From: DATJJW01 sp035491935
Lineage (GTDB): Bacteria; Pseudomonadota; Alphaproteobacteria; ATCC43930; CGMCC-115725
Direction: 5' to 3'
Assembly (NCBI GenBank): GCA_035491935.1
Contig: DATJJW010000046.1
Coordinates: 1 to 10,249 of the forward strand
DNA length: 10,249 nucleotides
In this document: positions 1-7,238 of the stretch, one piece after another
How positions within the stretch are numbered: the stretch's first letter is position 1
How the letters are laid out: every line of letters begins with the position of its first letter
Position numbers and translations under genes: made by a program
The notes under the pieces: generated by a model
Database searches by the model: none
The model's input: only the letters and a program-made list of their open reading frames with translations
What the model was told of the DNA's origin: nothing

Positions 1-736
1 CGGAAGACGAGCGCGATTTCGCCAGCAGTTCACGCCCCTGATTGAGCAGTAACTCCCAACTCCGCTTCCAGGTTTGGGCGGAGGATTGCCGGCTGACAAC
101 TTCCTCGACCTCGACATCGTCGTAATAGACGATCTCGCCGCCAGGCCCGGCGATCTGCATCGTCTGGGCCTGCAGCTTGGCGGACAGCTCCAGATAGATG
201 CTACGGATGATGGTCTCGCCCAGGCTGGGTCCGACGACGGTCGAGCCGTGGCCGCGCATCAATACGCCTGGATGTTTCGACAATGTCTTGGCCATGGCTT
301 CGCCGAGGCTCGGTGTCTTGATCAGGACATCGCCACTGCCCTGGACCTTACGCGTATCGAAGACGGGGATGCCATAACCGACGAAGGCCGCAGTGTTGAA
401 CAGCGGCCGCAACGGCACTGTAGTGACGCCGAACGGGATGACGGAAGGCGAGTGGCTGTGGACGACGGCCATGACATCGGGGCGCGCCTTGTAGATCTCG
501 CCATGGATGAAGCGTTCCAGATACATCGGCCTCGTATCGGCCGGATCGGCCGGCTTGCTATCGAGATCCAGCTCCATGATATCGGAATCGGTGACCAGTT
601 CGGGCGCCAAGGAGCGCGAGATAAAATAATGCCCGGGGTTATCTGCGGACCGCATGCTGACATGGCCATAGGCATCGACCACACCCTTCGCAGCCAAAAC
701 CCGGTAGGACAGCACCAATTCTTCCAATGTGCCCAC
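1..736 (-). CDS. Class II aldolase/adducin family protein, C-terminus cut by window edge
   Basis: Reading leftward from GTG at 736, 245 codons stay open to the window edge. The fold is that of zinc-dependent class II aldolases and decarboxylases (L-fuculose-phosphate aldolase family). The metal site is visible: the HSH pair is His93 and His95 (context VVHSHSPSV), a later His163 lies in MRGHGS, and Glu74 sits 19 residues before His93, the same spacing as the catalytic Glu73 to His92 of FucA. In this family such proteins cleave aldols or decarboxylate hydroxy-aromatic acids; 3,4-dihydroxyphthalate decarboxylases belong here. The GTG start is chosen because GGGAGGT lies five bases upstream and no in-frame ATG exists until codon 28. 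The protein is probably cytosolic, with no signal peptide. It is divergent from the catabolic operon but shares its operator motif, so it probably serves the same pathway. The family call is firm; the reaction is unknown. Confidence 0.88.
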   Translation of the reverse strand, partial: MGTLEELVLSYRVLAAKGVVDAYGHVSMRSADNPGHYFISRSLAPELVTDSDIMELDLDSKPADPADTRPMYLERFIHGEIYKARPDVMAVVHSHSPSVIPFGVTTVPLRPLFNTAAFVGYGIPVFDTRKVQGSGDVLIKTPSLGEAMAKTLSKHPGVLMRGHGSTVVGPSLGETIIRSIYLELSAKLQAQTMQIAGPGGEIVYYDDVEVEEVVSRQSSAQTWKRSWELLLNQGRELLAKSRSSS

Positions 737-741
737 CTGGC

Positions 742-748
742 ACCTCCC
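742..748 (-). promoter_or_regulatory. Shine-Dalgarno site fixing the GTG start of the aldolase gene
   Basis: Read on the minus strand this is GGGAGGT, with five bases before GTG at 736. It is the strongest ribosome binding site in the control region and is the reason to accept a GTG start. Confidence 0.8.
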
Positions 749-768
749 TCACGCTTATTCGTTAGACT

Positions 769-796
769 TATTTGCAAAGCGAATAATTTATTCGCA
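769..796 (-). promoter_or_regulatory. Probable operator A over the leftward transcription start
   Basis: The block directly abuts the leftward -10 hexamer and covers the predicted start near 789. It contains the inverted repeat GCGAATA-ATT-TATTCGC (779-795) and the self-complementary octamer TTTGCAAA (771-778). A third TTATTCG half-site lies at 755-761, toward the gene. The same block, 23 of 28 aligned columns identical, recurs in mirrored orientation at 1083-1109. Its position over the start suggests repression that is relieved by a pathway compound. The regulator is not in the window. IclR, GntR or MarR family proteins are candidates by habit of such loci only. Confidence 0.65.
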
Positions 797-825
797 TAAT
801 AGCTTTCGCCTTTTCGCCGTGTCAA
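796..825 (-). promoter_or_regulatory. Sigma-70-type promoter for the leftward aldolase gene
   Basis: On the minus strand, TTGACA (825-820), an 18-base spacer, then TATTAT (801-796). The predicted start is near 789, giving an untranslated leader of about 53 bases before the GTG at 736. Hexamers this close to consensus suggest a strong promoter that needs repression, which fits the operator immediately downstream. Confidence 0.75.
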
Positions 826-1046
826 GCTGGCGGCCGTCAAAGCACGGGCCGATAATCCAGCCGGCACGGTTTGAAGACCAGGTGCTTCTTCGCGCGCTTT
901 CGGACGAGGATGCGTGCCGCGACGACGCATCCCCTCTCCGGGCCCCGTTCGACGTGTTCAGAGCTTTTCTGACTTCTCCCGCGGCCACGCGCATCTTCCT
1001 GGCGCCATCGTGCCGGGCTGCGCAATTCCGGTTCGGTGATGAGCCA
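826..1046. other. Spacer between the divergent promoters, no gene seen
   Basis: About 220 bases lie between the two -35 boxes. Short open frames cross this stretch on both strands, but none has a ribosome binding site, a recognisable motif or a plausible composition. I see no tRNA, no terminator and no further copy of the operator block. Upstream activator sites could lie here, but none can be pointed to. Confidence 0.5.
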
Positions 1047-1076
1047 TTGACAACCATCCGCTCAGATTTTTATAAT
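1047..1076 (+). promoter_or_regulatory. Perfect-consensus sigma-70 promoter for the catabolic operon
   Basis: TTGACA (1047-1052), an 18-base spacer and TATAAT (1071-1076); both hexamers match the consensus exactly. The predicted start is near 1083, giving a leader of about 60 bases before the permease. Downstream genes follow closely, so this promoter probably drives the whole rightward operon. Confidence 0.8.
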
Positions 1077-1082
1077 TTGCTC

Positions 1083-1109
1083 TGCGCATAATAATTCGTT
1101 CTGCAAATA
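1083..1109 (+). promoter_or_regulatory. Probable operator B, mirrored copy of operator A
   Basis: The block starts at the predicted transcription start and reads TGCGCATAATAATTCG followed by TTCTGCAAATA. It aligns with operator A read on the minus strand at 23 of 28 columns with one gap. Each copy therefore has the same orientation relative to the gene it precedes. The GCGAATA inverted repeat is less perfect here than in operator A. The TGCAAATA part is identical and runs into the inverted repeat at 1101-1118. Confidence 0.65.
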
Positions 1110-1118
1110 GATTTGCAG
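1101..1118. repeat. Perfect 8-base inverted repeat in the operon leader
   Basis: CTGCAAAT-AG-ATTTGCAG: two exact 8-base arms around a 2-base centre, ending 26 bases before the permease ATG at 1145. With so short a loop it is better read as a binding site for a dimeric protein than as an RNA hairpin. It overlaps the right end of operator B. Operator A carries only the shorter palindrome TTTGCAAA at the matching place. Confidence 0.7.
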
Positions 1119-1133
1119 ATCCAACAATGAAGC

Positions 1134-1138
1134 AGGGA
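1134..1138 (+). promoter_or_regulatory. Shine-Dalgarno site choosing the permease start at 1145
   Basis: AGGGA, six bases before ATG at 1145. An in-frame ATG at 1127 has no such site; the inverted repeat lies directly before it. The downstream start is therefore preferred. Confidence 0.65.
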
Positions 1139-1144
1139 AGCGAA

Positions 1145-2530
1145 ATGGGCGCCTCGGTGAACATCGTCGAGATCATCGACCAACAGAAGATAAGCTGGCT
1201 GCAGCTGCGTATCGTCATCCTGGGCGCGCTGACGCTGATGCTCGACGGCTTCGACAACCAGATGATCGGTTTCGTGGCCCCTGCCCTCAAATCCGCCTGG
1301 CATATCAACGGTGGCGCGCTCGGCCCGGTGTTCAGCGTCGGCGTGTTCGGCGTCGGCCTCGGCAGCCTGCTGATCGGCCCGTTCGGCGATCGTTTCGGCC
1401 GCGCCCGGGTGCTGCTGTTCACGGTGCTCAGCTTTGCCGTCTTCTCGTTCCTGCATGCGCAGGCCACCAGCATCAAGGAACTCATGGTGCTGCGCTTCGG
1501 CATCGGCCTGGTGCTGGGGGCGGTCATCCCGCTCGTGGTCGTGCTGTGCAACGAATACGCGCCCCAGCGCCACCGGGCGAAGATGGTCACCATCATGACC
1601 TGCGGTTATGGCGTCGGCGCCGCCGCCGGCGGTTTCGTCTCGGCCCATGTGATCCCGGAATTCGGCTGGCAGGCAATGTTTTATCTGGGCTCGATCCTGC
1701 CGCTGATCCTGGGCGTAGTCCTGTTCTTCTGGATGCCGGAATCGATCCGCTTCCTGGCCTTGCGCCAGGATTCGGCGCGCATCGCCGCAATTCTGGCCAA
1801 GATCAATCCGACGCTGACATACGCGCCCGATACGCAGTTCTACATGGTGGGCTCGGGCCACGACCATGGCGGCGGTACGGGCAATACTTTCGCCAACCTG
1901 CGCGAATTGTTCACCGAGAACCGGGCCTTGGGCACGATCCTGCTGTGGATCTGCCTGTTCATGAACCTGATCGTCCTCAACCTCATGAACAACTGGCTGC
2001 CGACCTTGGTGCTCAGCACCGGCCTGCCGACGGCACAGGCGCTGCGTGCCGCCACCGCGCTGCAATTCGGCGGGGTCATCGGCATCGCCATCATCGGCGT
2101 GTTGGCCGACCGTTTCGGCTACTACAAGGTGCTGGCGGGGATCTTCGCCATGGGCGGCATCGTCATCGGCTCGATGAGCCTGGTCGGCGCCTCGCTCTTT
2201 GCATTGGTCGGGACGATCTTCCTGGCGGGATTTGCCGTCATCGGCGCGCAGATGAATTTGGGCGCCCTGTCGGCGACACTCTATCCCACCCGCATCCGCG
2301 CCACCGGATCGAGCTGGGCCTTCGGCGTCGCCCGCCTGCTCTCGATCGTCGGGCCGCTCCTGGGCGGCATCATGGTCGCCAATCACTGGTCGATCGAAAT
2401 GATCTTCTCCTGCGTCGCGGTGCCGATGTTCTTCGCCATGCTGTCGATGCTGGCGATGATGTGGGTCAAGCCCGCCGAAGCGCGCCAGGAAGAGATCCGG
2501 CGTCAACGGGCCAGCCGGGCGATCGGCTGA
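1145..2530 (+). CDS. MFS transporter, aromatic acid:H+ symporter (AAHS/PcaK-like)
   Basis: A 461-residue inner-membrane permease with the 12-helix pattern of the major facilitator superfamily. It likely imports an aromatic or heteroaromatic carboxylate with protons. Helix 1 carries DGFD (Asp34, Asp37), the signature of the AAHS family, where PcaK has the related DGYD needed for transport. The loop 2-3 motif GPFGDRFGR lies at residues 78-86, and its second-half counterpart GVLADRFGYYKV follows later. The length is normal for the family (about 450). The start at 1145 is preferred over 1127, which would add six residues, because AGGGA lies six bases before it. It is the first gene of the operon, directly behind the strong promoter and operator B, and only two bases separate its stop from the next ATG. 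The family is confident; the substrate is not determined. Confidence 0.9.
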   Translation: MGASVNIVEIIDQQKISWLQLRIVILGALTLMLDGFDNQMIGFVAPALKSAWHINGGALGPVFSVGVFGVGLGSLLIGPFGDRFGRARVLLFTVLSFAVFSFLHAQATSIKELMVLRFGIGLVLGAVIPLVVVLCNEYAPQRHRAKMVTIMTCGYGVGAAAGGFVSAHVIPEFGWQAMFYLGSILPLILGVVLFFWMPESIRFLALRQDSARIAAILAKINPTLTYAPDTQFYMVGSGHDHGGGTGNTFANLRELFTENRALGTILLWICLFMNLIVLNLMNNWLPTLVLSTGLPTAQALRAATALQFGGVIGIAIIGVLADRFGYYKVLAGIFAMGGIVIGSMSLVGASLFALVGTIFLAGFAVIGAQMNLGALSATLYPTRIRATGSSWAFGVARLLSIVGPLLGGIMVANHWSIEMIFSCVAVPMFFAMLSMLAMMWVKPAEARQEEIRRQRASRAIG

Positions 2531-2532
2531 CC

Positions 2533-4899
2533 ATGCATGCGCCGCTTCACGACGGCATCGGCCAGCCGGTACGCCGCAAGGAGGATGCCCGGCTGCTGTC
2601 CGGCCGGGGCTGCTACAGCAACGATGTCAACTTGGCCGGCCAGGCCCATGCCTATTTCATCCGCTCGCCGCATGCCCATGCCCGGATCGTCTCGATCGAT
2701 ATCGCAGACGCCGTGGCGATCGAGGGCGTCCTCGCCATCTTCACCGGCGAGGATACGGCGGCGGACGGGCTAAAATCCCTGCCGCACCGGCCGGTGCTCG
2801 GCCATCACGCGGACGTCAAGCTGACCAATACCGACGGTTCGGCCAAATACATCTCGCCGCATCTGCCGCTCCCCACCGACCGCGCCCGTTTCGTCGGCGA
2901 GGCCGTGGCTATCGTGATCGCGGAGACGCTGGCGATCGCCAAGGACGCCGCCGACGCGGTCATGGTCGACTACGATCCCCTGCCCTCGGTCACGGATACG
3001 GTGGCAGCGGCCGAGCCCGACGCGCCCAAGGTCTGGGACGATGCGCCCGGCAACGTCGCTCTTGACGCGCTCTTGGGCGACCAGGCGGCCACGGACGCCA
3101 AATTCGCCGAAGCCGCCCACACGGTGCAGCTCAAGACCTGGATCCAGCGCCTGACCGGCGTGCCCTTGGAGCCGCGCGCCGCGGTCGGCCATTACGATAC
3201 CCTGACCGGCCGCTACACGCTGCATGCCGGCAGCGGCAATGTCGTCCGCCAGAAACGCGAATTGGCGGACATCCTTGGCATCGACGAGACGATGGTCCGC
3301 GTCGTCGCCAAGGAAGTCGGCGGCAATTTCGGCACGCGCAACGCCTTCTATCCCGAATTCGCCCTGGTCGCCTGGGCCTCGAAGCGCGTCGGCCGGCCGG
3401 TGAAATGGAATTGCGAGCGGCAGGAAGCTTTCTTGAGCGACTACCAGGGCCGCGACCTCTATGTCGAGGCGGCGCTGGCGCTGGACGAATCCGGCCGTTT
3501 CCTGGCGCTGCGCAGCTCCAATCTCAGCAATGTCGGCGCCCACACCGTCTCCTTCGTGCCCCTGACCAAGGGTTCGGGGCTGATGACCAGCGTCTACGAC
3601 ATCAAAACGGCCAGCGTCCGCGCCCGCGCCCTCAACAGCAATACGCCGCCGACCAATTCCTATCGCAGCGCCGGGCGTCCGGAAGCCATGTTCGTGGTCG
3701 AGCGGCTGATCGACCTGGCCGCGCGTGAATTAGGCTGCGACCGGGTCGAGCTGCGCCGCAGGAATTTGATCCGTCCGGATCAACTGCCCTACGCCAACGC
3801 GCTGGGCCTGACCTATGACAACGGCGCCTACGCCCAGGTCATGGAGCGGGCCTTGGAGCTGGCCGATTGGCGCGGCTTTCCCGCCCGGCGCATGGCGGCT
3901 CGGGCCCGCGGCCGCCATCGTGGCATCGGCCTCGCCAATTATATCGAGATCACCTCCGGCATGCCGCGCGAGCGGGCGGAGGTGACCATCTTCCCCCACG
4001 GCCGGATCCAGGTCGTGATCGGTACGCTGTCGAGCGGCCAGGGGCATGAGACCAGCTTCGCGCAGCTCATCACCCAATGGTTCGCCGTGCCCTTCTCCCA
4101 GGTCAGCATCGTCACGGGCGACACCGATGTCGTGGCGGCCGGCGGCGGCTCGCAATCCGGCCGGTCGATGCGGCTCGCCGGCATCGTCATCGGCAAGGCC
4201 GCGGAGCAACTGGTCGGTCGGGGCAAGCAGATCGTCGCCGAGATGCTGCAGTTGAACGCCCCGGATGCCGTGAGTTTCGCCGATGGCCGCTTCACCGCAC
4301 CCGACGGCACGAGCCTCGACATCTTCGACATCGCCCGCGCCGCGAACGAGCGCACCACGCTTTCCGAAGGGCTGCGGGGGCCGCTGGTCGGCATCGGCGA
4401 CGAGACGGTGCAGGTGGCCGGTTATCCCTTCGGCAGCCATGTCTGCGAGGTCGAGGTCGACGCCGATACCGGCGTGGTCGAACTGGTCGACTATGTCGCC
4501 GTCGACGATGTCGGGCGGGCGATCAACCCCTTGATCCTGCATGGCCAGGCCCATGGCGGCATCGCCCAGGGCGTCGGCCAGGCGCTGATGGAACGCTGCT
4601 TCTACGAGCCCGAAAGCGGCCAGATGCTGTCCGGCTCGTTCATGGATTACGCCATCCCGCGCGCTTCGGACCTGCCGTCCTTCGTCACCGAGATCAGCGA
4701 AGTGCCCTCGCCCAGCAATCCCTTGGGCGTGCGCGCCGGCGGCGAAGGCGGCACGACGCCGGCCCTGGGCGTGGTCATCAACGCCATCGTCGACGCGCTG
4801 GCCGAATTCGGCGTCACCCACGTCGAGATGCCGGCAACGCCGGAACGGGTCTGGCAGACGATCCAGGTGGCGCGCCGCAACCAGAAAGCAGAATCGTGA
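2533..4899 (+). CDS. Xanthine dehydrogenase family molybdopterin-binding (large) subunit
   Basis: A 788-residue molybdenum hydroxylase large subunit of the CoxL/HcrA/HmfA type. Such enzymes hydroxylate N- or O-heteroaromatics, aldehydes or aryl-CoA thioesters with water-derived oxygen. Visible features in order: an N-terminal GQPVRRKEDARLLSG domain, KEVGGNFG (Mo-cofactor loop, GGNFG 263-267), YRSAGR at 377-382, GQGHET at 502-507 (cofactor-contacting Gln503), and RAGGEGGT with the presumed catalytic Glu738. The 377 loop lacks the cysteine of the CO dehydrogenase AYRCSFR loop, so a CO dehydrogenase role is excluded. There is no signal peptide, so it is cytosolic. The start lies two bases after the permease stop and has no clear ribosome site, which suggests translational coupling. 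The frame stays open far upstream inside the permease gene, so an extended start would be an artefact. Partner FAD and 2Fe-2S subunits are absent from the window. The substrate is unknown. Confidence 0.9.
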   Translation: MHAPLHDGIGQPVRRKEDARLLSGRGCYSNDVNLAGQAHAYFIRSPHAHARIVSIDIADAVAIEGVLAIFTGEDTAADGLKSLPHRPVLGHHADVKLTNTDGSAKYISPHLPLPTDRARFVGEAVAIVIAETLAIAKDAADAVMVDYDPLPSVTDTVAAAEPDAPKVWDDAPGNVALDALLGDQAATDAKFAEAAHTVQLKTWIQRLTGVPLEPRAAVGHYDTLTGRYTLHAGSGNVVRQKRELADILGIDETMVRVVAKEVGGNFGTRNAFYPEFALVAWASKRVGRPVKWNCERQEAFLSDYQGRDLYVEAALALDESGRFLALRSSNLSNVGAHTVSFVPLTKGSGLMTSVYDIKTASVRARALNSNTPPTNSYRSAGRPEAMFVVERLIDLAARELGCDRVELRRRNLIRPDQLPYANALGLTYDNGAYAQVMERALELADWRGFPARRMAARARGRHRGIGLANYIEITSGMPRERAEVTIFPHGRIQVVIGTLSSGQGHETSFAQLITQWFAVPFSQVSIVTGDTDVVAAGGGSQSGRSMRLAGIVIGKAAEQLVGRGKQIVAEMLQLNAPDAVSFADGRFTAPDGTSLDIFDIARAANERTTLSEGLRGPLVGIGDETVQVAGYPFGSHVCEVEVDADTGVVELVDYVAVDDVGRAINPLILHGQAHGGIAQGVGQALMERCFYEPESGQMLSGSFMDYAIPRASDLPSFVTEISEVPSPSNPLGVRAGGEGGTTPALGVVINAIVDALAEFGVTHVEMPATPERVWQTIQVARRNQKAES

Positions 4900-4912
4900 G
4901 GGGAGGACTTCG

Positions 4913-5647
4913 ATGACGGGCATCACCCGCCGACAGAACGGCCGGATCATCGAGCTGGTGATCGACAATCCCGAGCACGGCAACGCCGTGACCGACCCGA
5001 TGGCCGCCGAGCTGGCGCAGCATCTGGCGGAGGCCGCCGACCATGCGGAGCTGGCGGTGCTGCGTGGCGCCGGCAAGGATTTCTGCGCCGGCCGCATGTC
5101 CATGGGCAAGAAGGTCGCCGAGCTGCCGGAAGCGCTGGTGCGCCGGCGCAATACCGAGGTGATCTTCCGTTGCTACGACGCCTTCCGCGACTGCCCGATC
5201 CCGGTGGTGGGCGTGGTCAGCGGCCGCGCCCACGGCTTCGGCTGCGCCATCGCGGCGCTGTGCGACGTCACCATCGCCGCCGACGACGCGACGTTCAGCG
5301 TGCCGGAGATGGCGCACAACATCCTGCCGACCATGGTCCTGTCGGCGCTGGTCGACCGGCTGTCGCGCAAGGAGCTGGCCTATCTGGTGTATTCCACCCG
5401 CGAGATCAGCGCGGCGCGGGCGCAAGACTATGGCCTGGTGAGCGAGGTGGTGCCCGCCGCCGACCTCGATGCCGCGCTGGACGATCTCACCAAGGCCATG
5501 CTGGCCGCCCCGCGCCCGGCGCTCTTGGGCGTCAAGGAATACCTTCGCTCCGCCCCGCATATGGGCACGCGCGGCGCCGTCGACTTCGCACAGAACCTGC
5601 ACGCCACCGTCAACTCGTCGAGCGAGATGAAGCGGCTGAAACACTGA
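4913..5647 (+). CDS. Crotonase-fold protein (enoyl-CoA hydratase/isomerase family)
   Basis: A 244-residue protein of the crotonase superfamily, whose members hydrate, isomerise or hydrolyse acyl-CoA thioesters in the cytosol. GAGKDFCAGRMS forms the first half of the oxyanion hole, and HGFGCAIAALCD around residue 112 gives the second. Of the two glutamates used by true hydratases (Glu144 and Glu164 in the rat enzyme), the first is replaced by Ala112; the second is retained as Glu132 in VPEM. The usual IPGAGGT stretch is also replaced by ILPTMVL. This argues against simple 2-enoyl-CoA hydration and for an isomerase, hydrolase, lyase or ring-opening role. GGGAGG lies six bases before the ATG. 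It sits between the Mo subunit and UbiD, an order reminiscent of furan-degradation genes (hmfA, hmfE, hmfF), although no CoA ligase is visible. The fold is confident; the reaction is open. Confidence 0.87.
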   Translation: MTGITRRQNGRIIELVIDNPEHGNAVTDPMAAELAQHLAEAADHAELAVLRGAGKDFCAGRMSMGKKVAELPEALVRRRNTEVIFRCYDAFRDCPIPVVGVVSGRAHGFGCAIAALCDVTIAADDATFSVPEMAHNILPTMVLSALVDRLSRKELAYLVYSTREISAARAQDYGLVSEVVPAADLDAALDDLTKAMLAAPRPALLGVKEYLRSAPHMGTRGAVDFAQNLHATVNSSSEMKRLKH

Positions 5648-5687
5648 AGGTCGGCCGCTTGAGGCGTCCCGACGAGGAGAGCATCCG

Positions 5688-7238
5688 ATGTCCGAACACA
5701 AGATGGATTTCGACAAATTCCGCCTGCGCCGCTTCATCGAGAAGCTGATCGACATGGGCGAAGTGGCCATTCATGACGAGCCGGTCTCGCTGCGGAATTT
5801 GAGCGCCAAGATCGACGAGACGCCCAAGGCCTCGCTGTTCCGCCAGGTGGGCAAGGAGAAGTTCGAGATCGTCGGCGCCGTCTCCGGCAGCCGCCGTCGT
5901 CTGGCGGCCGCCTTCGGCGTCGACGAGACCCAGCTGATCGACGAATACGCCCGGCGCATGGCCAACCCGCAAAAGATCGTCGAGGTCTCCTCGGCCGAGG
6001 CACCGGTGCATCAGGTCATCAAGACCGGCGACCAGATCGACCTGCTGAGCCTGCCCTTCCATCTGCAGCACGAATATGACGGCGCCCCCTATATCTCCTC
6101 GGCCATCGACTATTGCGTCGATCCGGCCAACGGCAAGTCGAATGTCGGCTGCCGGCGCCTGATGTTCCGCAGCCGCACCACCATGCGCTCCAACCTCTCG
6201 CAGCCTTCCGACCTGCAGCGGATCTATCGCGCCTGCGTCGCGCGTGGCGAGACCTTGCCGGTCAGCTTCGTCATCGGCTCGCATCCGCTCGACTACCTGG
6301 CGGCGGGCCTGCGCCTGCCGGTCGACGAATACGGGCTGGTCGCAACACTGCGCGGCGAGCCGGTGCCGATGGTGCGCGGCATCACCAATGGCATCCTGGC
6401 GCCGGCCGATGCCGAGATGATCATCGAGGGCTATTTCGATGAAAAGGGCTATGTCGAGAAGGAAGGCCCCTATGGCGAGTTCTATGGCTATTACGGCCCG
6501 GTCCATATGGACCCGGTGTTCCATGTCACCGCGATCACCACGCGCAAGGACATGCTGCACCAGACCGTGCGCCATAGCGGCCGGCATCTCAGCTGGACGG
6601 AATCCGGCAATCTCGGCGGCCTCAATGCCGAGCTGAACATGACCAGGCTTTTGCGTGCGGCCAATATCGAGCCGGTCGCCGTCTCCGCCGTGCCCGCCGC
6701 CAATGGCCGGCAGCACGCCCGCGTCTCGCTGAAGCGCGGCACGCCGGGCCAGGCGCGCCAGGTGATCTCCCTGCTCTTCTCCATCCCGCGGCTGAAGCAT
6801 GTCTATGTCGTCGACGACGACGTCGACGTCTTCTCCAACGAGCAGATCGAATGGGCGCTGTCGGCGCGTTTCCGCAGCGATCGCGACCTGGTCGTGGCCG
6901 AGGGCTTCCAGCCCTTCTACATGGACCCGACCGTCGGCGATTACGGCAACGTCGCGAAGCTGGGCTTCGACCTCACCGCGCCTTACGGCAGGGAGGAGAC
7001 GATCATGGATCGTCGCGCTTTCGCGCCGAAATTCGCCGAGAGCCCGAAGGCGACCGCGGCCAGCGTGCGGGAGCTGCTGGCCCAGCGCCCGCACTACTTC
7101 GGCGAGCTGATGAGCGCGCTCGGCACCGATGACGGCCGCGAGATCGCTCTGGAACTCGATGCGTTGCGCGAGGAAGGCGTGCTTTTCCGCGAACGCGACG
7201 GCGAATGGGCGCTCGACGACAAGGCGGCCAGGAAATAG
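5688..7238 (+). CDS. UbiD family prenylated-FMN-dependent (de)carboxylase
   Basis: A 516-residue cytosolic enzyme of the UbiD family, which reversibly decarboxylates aromatic, heteroaromatic or alpha,beta-unsaturated acids using prenylated FMN. The cofactor and acid-base residues are seen. Asn152 and Arg157 in SNVGCRR match the spacing of Asn168/Arg173 of fungal Fdc1. EGPYGEFYGYYGP holds Glu259 and Glu264, matching Glu277/Glu282. Length is typical (about 490-520). GAGGAG lies eight bases before the ATG. Candidates include decarboxylation of a hydroxybenzoate, a pyridine carboxylate or a furan dicarboxylate (HmfF type). The bicupin and flavin hydroxylase downstream favour a ring carboxylate. 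No UbiX-like prenyltransferase is in the window, so the cofactor must come from a gene elsewhere. The family is very secure; substrate and direction are inferred only loosely. Confidence 0.93.
   Translation: MSEHKMDFDKFRLRRFIEKLIDMGEVAIHDEPVSLRNLSAKIDETPKASLFRQVGKEKFEIVGAVSGSRRRLAAAFGVDETQLIDEYARRMANPQKIVEVSSAEAPVHQVIKTGDQIDLLSLPFHLQHEYDGAPYISSAIDYCVDPANGKSNVGCRRLMFRSRTTMRSNLSQPSDLQRIYRACVARGETLPVSFVIGSHPLDYLAAGLRLPVDEYGLVATLRGEPVPMVRGITNGILAPADAEMIIEGYFDEKGYVEKEGPYGEFYGYYGPVHMDPVFHVTAITTRKDMLHQTVRHSGRHLSWTESGNLGGLNAELNMTRLLRAANIEPVAVSAVPAANGRQHARVSLKRGTPGQARQVISLLFSIPRLKHVYVVDDDVDVFSNEQIEWALSARFRSDRDLVVAEGFQPFYMDPTVGDYGNVAKLGFDLTAPYGREETIMDRRAFAPKFAESPKATAASVRELLAQRPHYFGELMSALGTDDGREIALELDALREEGVLFRERDGEWALDDKAARK

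Noticed and set aside
74..799. Plus-strand open frame of 241 codons opposite the aldolase gene
   Set aside because: No motif, and the minus-strand frame shows a complete zinc site and a strong ribosome site.
1070..2506. Long antisense open frame (about 478 codons) opposite the permease gene
   Set aside because: Its translation is rich in Asp, His, Gln and Arg with no family motif, as expected for the antisense of a GC-rich gene. The plus-strand frame is a clear MFS protein.
1546..2532. Upstream extension of the Mo subunit into a protein of over 1100 residues
   Set aside because: The added part overlaps the permease in another frame and reads as Arg-, His- and Pro-rich shadow. The family N-terminus begins at the ATG at 2533.
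3730..5151. Antisense open frame of about 473 codons across the Mo subunit and crotonase genes
   Set aside because: It spans two convincing plus-strand genes and their gap, with no motif and no ribosome site.
6805..6835. Repeated GTCGAC/GACGTC tract resembling a palindrome array
   Set aside because: It simply encodes the acidic stretch VVDDDVDV inside UbiD with GC-biased codons.
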